Shown one piece after another: positions 21,894 through 31,205 of a stretch of 39,557 bases of DNA (positions are counted from its first letter, which is position 1; every line of letters begins with the position of its first letter). The position numbers and the translations under genes were made by a program. Below the pieces are notes generated by a model. That model did not search any database. It had not been told where the DNA came from and saw only the letters and a program-made list of their open reading frames with translations. The stretch is from the NCBI GenBank assembly GCA_001574975.1, contig KQ965815.1, positions 179,959 through 219,515 on the forward strand, in the 5' to 3' direction. Source of the stretch: Gonapodya prolifera JEL478 (taxonomy: Eukaryota > Monoblepharomycota > Monoblepharidomycetes > Monoblepharidales > Gonapodyaceae).

Positions 21894-23924
21894 TCACTCA
21901 TCAAACTTCCCCTCAACCCCCTTTGACCCACTTTTCCCCACTGCACCATCCAAATCCCCAAGAGCACGTTCCAGATCCCCCTCACCGCGCCTTAGAATCA
22001 GCAACTGCGCAAGCTCCCTCACCACGCCAACGTCGAGCTTTCCCCAAGACTGCTCCTCTGCGATTACGTTCAGCGCATCAAGGCGGGATTCTAAGGTACC
22101 GAGGGACACTTCGTCGAGAGGTGCGGGTGTTGGATCGTTCAGCTGGGCATGGGTCCTCGTTTCATTGAGCGTTAAAGAAAACACAGGTACAAATGTTCGA
22201 ATGTTGTACGCACCGTGGGGTACATGTGTCTCTTTCTTCCTAACTAAACCACCGCATCCTCTGCTGCACAACATGAACCTTTTCCAGCAGCGTTACTGGG
22301 TGTGTTGGTTCGACGACTGGTGCGTGCTCCCACGTTTGCGCCGTTACTTCTTGTGCCGCAGCCGTGCCTTGCACCGGAGCACTTTCATTGGCTTGCGATG
22401 TCGCAGGTGCAACTTGCAAAAAAGTGCTGAGATCGGACGTCTTCGGGACATCCTTCTTGCCCCGTCATTCCCGACATCCTCTTCACCGTCACTCTCACTC
22501 TACGCCCATCCTCGTCCTCGTCCTCTTCCTCTTCCTCCTCTGCCGCTTTCAGCACCACCGACACTTTCCCTCTACCTTTTTCCCTCCCCGCGTACGCTCC
22601 CAACGTCTTCCGCTCCGCCTGATCGTGCGTCTCACCCAACGCTCTCGCGAGCACCTTCAGAGCCACTGGAGATCCCCAATCGGCAGCTAAAGGCGCGACT
22701 GGGTCTAGTTGGCGTGTTGTGAGATAATAAAGGAAGGTAAACCATGTGAGTAAGGAATGTATTATTGAATGAACTGCTTTCGCACTCACGACAGCAATAG
22801 ACCCGCTGACAGTTTGGGTCACGTCCTCGGTCACTCCAGTCAAGCTCGACGGCACGTCCGAGGGGACCTCAGTCACCGAGTCCATCCATGACCATACTGG
22901 CGGGTCCGGGGAGGCCTTCGCCACGTGCACCTTGCCACCCTCGGATCCCTCCGCACTGGGGTCAACGTCTCCTCCCGTCTTCGCATCCCCACGCTTCCTT
23001 GCCCCACCCGCCTTCCCTTGCCTCGGTCTCAAATCCACTCCCACGCCTTTGGCAACTCCGTGCCCCTGCCCCTGTCCTCCTCCTTCAGGCACCGCACGCG
23101 CCCCGCCATCCACGAGTCCGGGCCACCCGCGGGGCCTTGCCGGCGGTGGAGGGCGGGGTTTGGGTGGTGCACGGCGGGGTGGGTAGTGTTTGGGTGAGCG
23201 GGTTGAGGCGGCGGGTGATGGTTGGGTGCATGCGGGGGCGGGTCGGGTAGAGGTGGTGAAGGTGCGGTGATCGGTGGTGATGGTGATGCTGCAACCGGCA
23301 CCGGCGGTAACAGGTCTTCCAAAACACGGTGGGCTTTCTCCCCAGCGGTCCCATTCACATCGTCAGGTTTGGGTCTATCGCAAGTGGTGGCTCCGCGAAC
23401 CCGTCCGCCACCTCTGATTTGGGGACGTTGCCGTCGCCGCTTCCTTCTATCCCACTCCCGGTGACCTCCACTCCATCGACCTGGCTCTTTCGAGTCTGTG
23501 TATCGCTGGAACTGCGGTGGCGGCGGCGGTCTCGCGCGTCTTTTCGTCTTCCTCCTCTTTCTTCTGCTCGCTCCTCTCGCTCCCCCAGCGCCGCCGCGTA
23601 CTTTTGGATCAAGGCGTCCACGTCTGAGGGGGATGTGAACTCGAGCGATGGGTCGGACGTGTCGAGGTGTGGCAAGATGCTGGTTTCGATGAGGGCTGTG
23701 TTGTCAGAGTCACCAGTGGCAAAGCGGGAACTGTCCTCGGTGTGAATGGTCGATGAGGTTGTCATGAGATCGGAGTTCTCGAAGTACTCCGACAGCATTT
23801 GCATCCCAAGCCGAGCGGCCATTTCTGCAAGTGGAGACAGCGGGCCTGCAGGTGCAGGCGCCGGACGCGAAGGTGGGGGTGGCGGTACGGAGGCCGAGAA
23901 GGATGCCCGGCGTGAGGATAGCAT
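21894..23924 (-). CDS. Unrecognised protein, multi-exon, possible membrane helix
   Basis: No family recognised. The well-supported 3' part has exon 22455-22250 (DVPKTSDLSTFLQV to EKVHVVQQRMRW) joined by an intron (22249-22156) to 22155-21894 (THAQLNDPTPAPLDEV to the stop), phases matching. A 43-base intron (22498-22456) links it to the exon above, which ends in a run of Glu/Asp then GRR. Upstream is an open frame to about 23113, with a hydrophobic stretch IIHSLLTWFTFLYYL near 22715-22770 that could be a membrane helix. Alternatively 22789-22705 is an 85-base GT-AG intron, but removing it breaks the frame. The N-terminal exon (23924 to about 23355) is Ser/Pro-rich then highly charged (REERAEERGGRRKDARDRRR). 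The join near 23030-23390 through a Pro/His-rich segment is unresolved. Confidence 0.5.
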
Positions 23925-24888
23925 CAGCGGTGCGGCAAATGATTGTCTGCGGATTGGGGGAGCGGTGGCGGCGAGGATAGAACCGGTGATTTATGGGAGG
24001 GTGGGGTCGGGAGATGCCCCGGGGGAGTTATAGGGAAGGGCGGCGGCGCTTGGAGCGGGAGCAGGACCAAGAGCATTGCGTGGGAGGGGGAGGGGGATGA
24101 GGGCAGGTGGGCGAGCGAGAGGTGAGGGGAAAGTGTGCGTGAGGATGTGGGAGAGTTTGGAGGTTCGAGAACTGATGGTGCAGAGGTGTGTGGGAGAGGG
24201 AGAGCGGAGCCAGTGACGGAGAGAGGACCGAGGACGGTAGTAGAGCGCTCTAGAGGGTGGGGGTCCTGTGTGGGAGGAGACTGCGGAATGGAACCGGAGT
24301 TGTGTCCGAAGGGGGAAGAGTGGAGGCAATGCCCGGTGTCGATTGTGGGATTCCGCCGAGGACAGCAGCGACCGGACGCGGTGTGCGTGGCTGTGCGGGG
24401 TATGTGGTGTGTGTGGGATGACTGTGACTCGTGGAGGTGCGGGAAGCGGGCGACTGTCGGGGTGTTGGTCAAGATGCGACGGCGCCGCTGTGGTTCTGGA
24501 TCCGGATATCGTCGTGTTGCGCGACACTCCAGTTCCTCCCATGCTTGCCGAGGGTGGTGATTTTGCGCTGGTGTCGTCCGCGTCGTCCAGTCGAGGAATT
24601 TAATTGTGTCGATCAATTTGGTTCGAGGAACATTTTGACGGACATTCACGACTCACGTGCCCCCATCGCCGCCGAGTTCCACGTTTCTGAGTTCACCCAG
24701 CCCCACGCCGAAGACTGAGTGCACCCGCTGCGACAGGGACTCCATCTCCCTGACGGTGAAGTTTTGCAACAGACAGTTCTCGTGAGCCGGTGACCGTTCC
24801 AGGCTGCAACTCGAATTCTCACCGTCGCTTCTTCTTGCTGCCCATCGCTCGCACTTGTCGGGGGAGATTGTTCGTGTGGGCAGGGAGC
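23925..24888. other. Unresolved GC-rich region, several overlapping open frames
   Basis: On the minus strand an ATG at 24745 begins MESLSQRVHSVFGVGLGEL, and a legal intron (24656-24568) joins it to KITTLGKHGRNWSVAQHDD, stopping shortly after. A competing frame of the same stretch runs 24542-23991, rich in Ser/Pro/His. High GC keeps all frames open, so I cannot say whether this is a small separate gene or the 5' end of the minus-strand gene below it. Confidence 0.3.
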
Positions 24889-25052
24889 GGTACCAGATAT
24901 AAGGTATTGGTACCCAATTACATATCAAATCAAGTCTAAGATGCAGTCGGGCACGATCAACCGACAAAAGAACTCTGGAACATCTCGTAATCACCGAACC
25001 ATCACTCTCAATAAAAAATTCCACTTCTCTCACTTCTCCAATCCCAATCCAC
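24889..25052 (+). promoter_or_regulatory. Likely promoter and 5' leader of the MDR reductase gene
   Basis: Two GGTACC palindromes at 24889-24894 and 24909-24914 flank a TATA-like agatataag. A pyrimidine-rich stretch (ccacttctctcacttctcc) lies at 25021-25039 just before the ATG, as is usual near fungal transcription starts. Position and composition only. Confidence 0.35.
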
Positions 25053-26617
25053 ATGGCCACCATAAACAAACGCGTCATGTGAGCGGTCGCTTTGACTCCA
25101 CCGAACATTGCCGAACATCCCTGAATCCGTCTCCCTTCTCCGTCTCCCGCACCATCGTCAGATTCAAGACGGAGCCCAAGGAGCGTGCGCCAACTCCAGA
25201 CGACTTTGAGGTCGTCAATGTGCCCTTCGACCTCTCGTCCGTCGGAAACGATGCGGGAAGCGTTGTCACCCAGAACACGTTTCTCTCCCTCGGTGAGAAG
25301 AAACCAACTCGAAAGCGCCCATCTCACGAATTAAACGAAAGCGTTGTCTAGATCCTTACATGCGTGGACGGATGAGGCAAGGGGTCAAGTCCTACATTCC
25401 TCCCTTCAAAGTTAGTTCCGGAGTCCCACCGCAACAAATAGGATGTCCTAAAATCTTTCATGGCGTAATTCTAGCTCGGCGAGCCCTTCAACGGCTACGC
25501 CATCGGCACCGTCATCAAATCGTCCAACTCGGCGTTCTCCGTTGGTGACACGGTCAAGGGCATTCTGTCGTGGGAGACCTACTCCGTCGTCCCCAACCCG
25601 GACCTCGTCCAGCTCAAGGTCTTCACGCCCACTCCCGGTATTCCTTTGAGTCACTACATCAGCGTCTTGGGCATGCCTGGATTCACAGCATACGGCGGGC
25701 TCTTCATCCTCGCTCAGCCCAAGGCCGGCGAGACGCTGTTCGTGTCGGCGGCTTCAGGAGCCGTCGGGCAGGTTGTTGGGCAGTACGGAAAGAAGCTCGG
25801 TCTGCGAGTTGTGGGATCGGCGGGAAGTGACGATAAGGTTGCCTTCCTCAAGAACGAGCTCCGCTTTGACGAGGCATTTAACGTGAGTTGTGGGTGGCTT
25901 GGGGTTGGCGAGGGGCTGACAATTAACGAATGATGGTATCTCTGCATAACAGTACAAGAAGCCTCCTGGCGCCTCGATGAAGGCCGCCCTCCAACAGGCA
26001 TGTCCCAAGGGTATCGACATCAACTTCGAGAACGTAAGATACACTGTCTTGACATCATCTGCCTCGGTTGAAACCCTGATAACTCTTGCTCGTTTGTCAG
26101 GTTGGTGGTGAAACATACGACGCAGCGCTCTCGTTGATGAATGCCCAAGGCCGGATCCCCGTGTGCGGCTGGATCTCTGGGTACAACAACAGCAATGCGT
26201 TTCCCCCACCGGAGAAGTTCGAAGCCGACCGTGAGTAGACGTACTGGTCTTGTGATGGCACCCGCCATCCACTCATTTGACAATCGCACCTCGACCAGGC
26301 GTCAAACACAACCTTTCCGTCCTCCGCTTCTTCCTCCAAACCGAATTTGCCAAGGGCGACGTTCCCAAAGAGCACCGCGAAAAGACCGAAGCGTGGATCC
26401 TAGACGGGTCGCTCAATGTCAAGGACGACGTGCGCGAAGGGCTCGACAATGCCGCGGCCTACTTCTGTGGGATGCTCAAGGGAGAGAACTTTGGGAAGGC
26501 AACGTGAGTGGTCGACAGGAGGATTTTGTTTCATTCCGCGATTGCAAGCTGAAGTAGACTTTGCCTTGTTCCTTCCGCGCCTCCTTCGAATGCCCGTAAC
26601 ACAGCATTAAGGTCTAA
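25053..26617 (+). CDS. MDR-superfamily NADP-dependent oxidoreductase (alkenal/curcumin reductase type)
   Basis: Eight exons: 25053-25078, 25162-25292, 25352-25410, 25475-25882, 25953-26033, 26101-26230, 26299-26503 and a 13-base last exon 26605-26617 (ends TIKV, stop). The protein has 350 residues, normal for this zinc-independent medium-chain family (leukotriene B4 dehydrogenase / double-bond reductase group). Seen: LDPYMRGRM, GYAIGTVIKS, the PGFTAYGGL block, the NADP-binding VSAASGAVGQVVGQ, FENVGGE and CGWISGYN. These enzymes reduce alpha,beta-unsaturated carbonyls with NADPH in the cytosol. The exact substrate cannot be told. All junctions keep phase and no lesion is visible, so it looks functional. 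Confidence 0.92.
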
Positions 26618-27668
26618 CATCTAGCGAGCAGTGCTTGACGGGGGCTGTAGAATATGCAATTTTGGATCTACATTCATAATTACATTCGCCATTTGAGATC
26701 GACGTTTCCCTCGTTTCACCAGTTTGCATAATGCAATCGCATCTTATGTGACGTAATACACGCCGCCTCGCAATTGTCACTGCGAAGAACGGCGTGCGTA
26801 GGTTTGATTGCATACTCGTTCCTTAGTGCCATGGCATTTTTTCTTCAAATCGGTTTAACATAAACAAAAGGCTTTCACGGTTCATAACTTGCACATGGTT
26901 TCACTTTGTATGAGAAAAAACATGACTGGTTGGCTTTTTCTTAACTCTTGGTGTTCATGCCATGGCGCGGTGCCAAATGCAAATGCTGATTTGCTGTCTA
27001 TTTCATCACAAATAAAGAGCTTGGACGCACCAAAGTCTGCACGCCCAATCACTCCACATATAAAGTTTGTCAATTGAAGACGCATTGCGGGAGACTCGGC
27101 ATCAATTGATCAAACGAGATCAGTAAGCAGTTGGTTATGTAAAAAAAAATTCTCGAATTTGTGTTGAGAACCGAATGTTTACATTGAATGAATTGTCGTT
27201 CGTTGATCTTCGTCTCTGATACTCTCGCTCCACCCTCTGTCACCGACGCATCTTGCTCCCCCACCGCCATACATCAAGACTCGGTGCCACTCAGCAATCC
27301 TGCAACGTGAGTGGACGCAAAACGTCAGCAGCACAAAAAGCGAGAATTAAGGCAGGGAACACTCCCAAAGGCTGAAAATCGAAGTGGCTTCGTTGCCTCA
27401 GCAACTACATGCTACCAGCCCTTCCAACGGGCAACCTTCGCCCGCCATCATGAACGTCCGAGGAATCCTGCAATGATTGCTTTCTGTTCAGAAACCGAAG
27501 TGAAGAGCCATTTCCTGCAGCTACTCACTCAAATCTCGCAAAAGATGATTGAAACTTCAACTTCAATCATCCTCCCTTGATATCCCTTTCATCGCCTCAG
27601 CACCGATACGACACTCGTAGGGAGTGATTTGAGGAAAGTACAAGTAGGTCTGTTAGAGTTTGCCCCCA
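26618..27668. other. Intergenic, no gene supported
   Basis: AT-richer than its neighbours, with short open frames only on both strands. Holds the 3' flank of the reductase gene. No RNA gene or repeat recognised. Confidence 0.5.
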
Positions 27669-27921
27669 ATGGGGAAAACGACAAGACTTGTGGTCACCCA
27701 GAAGGAGCGCCACGCGATCGAAGAACCGATGGACGCCATTAAACGACAGGAATCTCACCTTTTTCGGTCTCGGAGCCTGCTATTCTTCATTCAGCGAGCA
27801 AGTCCGGCCGAGAGCTGAAGAAAGTGTCTACCGAAATCCGTTCACGAAAAACAGCCATTCAAGCCACCTTAGACGAGCACTTATCGAGCCTCCATATGTT
27901 ACCTGTCCCCACCACCAATCA
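27669..27921 (+). pseudogene. Coiled-coil fragment resembling the N-terminus of an F-box protein
   Basis: From ATG 27669 the text is charged and helical (KERHAIEEPMDAIKRQE), then moves to another frame near 27790 (SGRELKKVSTEIRSRKTAIQ, then LDEHLSSLHMLPVP), and reaches a GTAAGC donor-like site at 27922. Mushroom F-box proteins often begin with such a coiled coil before the F-box, but no F-box follows here. A frame change is needed inside it. Weak evidence; it could be chance. Confidence 0.3.
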
Positions 27922-28390
27922 GTAAGCGACATTACCGTACGAGAGTAACGTCATATACGTCAAGCCCCCTTTCGGGGTCTGGACCATGGCGCATCCTGCG
28001 AGCGGGCGGGCGCAGAGCGTCACTAACAATCCAAAATATCAAATCAATGTTCTGCGCACTCACACAGGCTGTATTTCGGACGGGCTCTGTGTCAATCCTG
28101 CTGTGGTTGTGGGTGCTGGCACAAATGTCACACAAAACTTCATCACTGCTTCAAAAAGCCAACTCTGCGAGCTTCGAGCTCTCGCTTTGCGGATATTCAC
28201 TAAACATTTTCTAGCTCTCATTATTCAGTACTCTCCCGCTACGATCATGCAAAGAGGGCTGACGTTGAGTCGCGGTTCTTGGTCACTGTGGGGTTTGAAT
28301 TTCTGATGAAAGTGTAGTAAAAATTCGAATACACTTCATTATCAACCGAAAACGGCATCCGTTCACAAGTACTGAGCGTTTCGTCACAGG
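27922..28390. other. Intergenic, nothing seen
   Basis: No coding text with family signal, no repeats or RNA genes recognised. Confidence 0.45.
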
Positions 28391-31205
28391 ATGCCTGTTA
28401 AATACCTTCCTCCATCGGTATCCGCGCCCTCGCCAAGCCCAGCTGTCGCTCCAGCCTCCACCGAACCTGGTGACAGTGTTGACATCGTTCCGTCCCCATC
28501 AGTTGGTGTTGGAACTCAAACTGTACGTCAAAAGTTTGTCCATTGTTGCTTTCGTTGTGATTTGAATGTTTCATGGCTTCGTCTTTGGATCCAGCCGTTG
28601 CAAGGCGGAAAAACTGGGACCAAGCCCTCAAGACAAGGTACTTTGCGTTGTTTCATCCGCAGTGGGACTTGCAATCACACCCTCTCCCCTCCTGTTAGAT
28701 TGACCGACGCAAGCGCCGAGGCGCTCGGGCCAAGCGTGGGGACGACTCACGTACACTTGAGGGAGGACACACCGGAAACACCAGTCCTGCGGTGACCAAC
28801 CAGTTCCATTGATCCCTCGCAGTTTTGGGCAGTCCCAGGCGGGAGTATGAGCTCATGGGATGGCCGCCCGAGAACGGCTGCTGGTCGTTCCTCTGTGACT
28901 TTGCGCTCCTCTCATTCCCAATGACGTTCTTAGGAGCCGCGCGAAGCTACGTCCTTTGCCTCAACCACGCAAGTGTCAAAGAACGCGAGGCACTTTCATG
29001 AGAATTCTCCACCGCCCGCTCTGTGCGATGACACCGCGGACTTAAAGAAGTCCGAAGTTTAATCTCAACCCGAATTACACGCTCCTAAAGTCAAGGCAAA
29101 TGCACCAGAAAAGGATACGCGGGCGTCTGTATCAAAAGCTCTCTCCGAAATTGCACTTGTAGAGCCACACAACCGAAATGGAGGTAACACCGAAGTCCCC
29201 CAATCAACCAAGCGTGGCCCCCAAAAGAGATGTTCCTGTCGCGGCCATGGAATCAATAGCCCCTCCACGCTGGTCAGGTCGCATCAATGCTCAATCTCCC
29301 AAAGTAAGAGCAGATCAGGACGAGGACGATGTAAGTGGATCTGTGATGGTTGCATCTCTATTCGCTGTTCACAAAACTGGAACAAAACTTCGACGGGACA
29401 AAATTTTACAATCGAGTCTTCCAGCAGAAGTTTTGATCAGCTCCAAGACTTCCCGCAACACAAGAAGGGTCGGCGAATCATCACAGAAGGTGGTCAAAAA
29501 CAACGGACTGAAACGAAAAGTTGGCAGTGCCGCAGCAGGAGATCAAGAAAGTAATCTACCACGAGAGGCGAAGCGCAAACATAATATCAAGCTCCCGGGA
29601 CGCGGTATTGCTGGCAATGAGAGAATCTCCGACGCAGCCGTCAGTGAGGGTAATAATGAACCTGGCAAGAGTCTCGTCCCAGATCAGAGAAACGTTCAGC
29701 AGGGCAAAGCCAAGTCGGAACAACATGCTGATCCGGAAGAAGAGCCCCCAGGAAGATTCAAATGCCAAACGTACAGCCTGCGTCCGTTGACCAAGCCCAA
29801 ACCTTTCGACAAAAGCACTCCCTCTAGAAATATGCAGACGCCTCGTGAACAGTTTCCGCTCCGAAGAGTTCTCTGGGGAACATACAGACGCCTCCGAAAG
29901 AGGTTGCAAAACCTCCCTTGAGCGATTTACTGACGTCTGGAAAAGAAGTTCCAAAGGCCGGTGTCTCTACTGTGGTCTGTGATGGTCGCTTATTGTTTGT
30001 ACTTCGAAATTCACAACTGACTGGCCGGAACTCGATCTTTTCGTTATTTACTTGGTAGATGACAGGACAGTCACTGCCTGAGAGTATTTTGAGCGAGATC
30101 GAATCCAAGCGAACCGAGTGTCTGCAAATCACAAGTGGGTGACTTGTTTGAAGTTGAACGGTGGTCATTTTGTTGAAAGATGCCGAACTTCGGGTAAAGG
30201 CACTGGTTAAATTGGTCCTCCAGTACTCTTCAAGGCTATCAAGAGAATTCAACATCGAAAGAATGCTCGGTTATGGTGGGAACGGGGTAGTCTTGGGTGG
30301 CAAGAGAAATGTGGACTGCGTATCGGTTGCCATAAAGTTTCTGGTTTCGTCAAGGAGCGCGAACTTGGAACGATCGATTATGCAGCAAATCTCACACCCA
30401 TCGATCTGCAATCTTCTTGACTCATGGGAAGAATTCGGTTTCGTGTTTTTGGTCATGGAGGCTGTCGGAAAAGTGTGGATTCCCGGGACGAAAAGGATGA
30501 CTGCCAGAAACAATAACGGACAAAAAGTTAAATTGCTAGTCGGAGGGTGCAACAAAAACTCTCTGTTCGAATGAAAGGATCGTTGGTGTCGCAGCAACTG
30601 CATGTGAATTTCAACTGTCACTTCCGACTCTAGTTCGCAAGGCGAAGATCGAACGAAACGAGTTACTTGGTGATGACGATATCGCAGCGATATTCCATCA
30701 AGTCGCGTCCGCAGTTCGGTGCTTTATCAGCGCGAAATCTTTCACCTGGATTTAAAGGCGGCGAACGGTGAGTCATGAAAGGCCCCATCCCATGGATTAC
30801 ATTACAATTGAACATGCAATTACCACTACAATCAGTCCGTATCGACGAAAATAAGATTGAAAAGGTCATCGACTTTGGCTATGCACGGCGAACAGACCCT
30901 TACAAACCAGCGTCGCGCAACGCTTCGACGTATGGAACCACTTACCTGAGCCCGCCGGAGATGACACGGTTTTTCTCTTTTCCTGTGGAACCGAAAAAGG
31001 TGGTCACTAGGTATCAAACGTCTGCCCCAGAATCGGGTTACCCACCTTGCTATCGCGATGCTCCACCCCATCAATTGATCTCGCCAATTCGACACGCTTT
31101 GAGATTGCAGGAAGAAGCGACGCATCGATTGGGAAAGGATCTATGCCACTCTCTGAAACCATCGCGCGATGGGGAGACTACCATGTTACAGCATAAACAT
31201 CAAAA
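28391..31205 (+). pseudogene. Serine/threonine protein kinase relic
   Basis: A long, low-complexity, basic N-terminal region (28391 to about 30050) precedes a kinase domain. Seen in order: glycine loop LGYGGNGVVLGG, VAIKFLV (the ATP-binding Lys), ISHPSICNLLDSWEE, hinge FVFLVMEAVG, LLGDDDIAAIFHQVASAV, catalytic loop HLDLKAAN, then across a perfect intron (30768-30835) IEKVIDFGYA and GTTYLSPPE. Lesions: an in-frame TAA at 29060-29062, a frame change between about 29850 and 29890, an in-frame TAG at 30056-30058, a one-base loss at about 30716-30724 just before the catalytic loop, and a break after the SPPE motif where the F-helix WxxG block is missing. A kinase this broken cannot be made whole by splicing. 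Which kinase subfamily it came from is not clear. Confidence 0.75.

Noticed and set aside
24653-25327. 224-codon minus-strand frame opposite the MDR gene
   Set aside because: Its 5' half is antisense to the well-supported reductase exons; only the last part near 24745 may be real.
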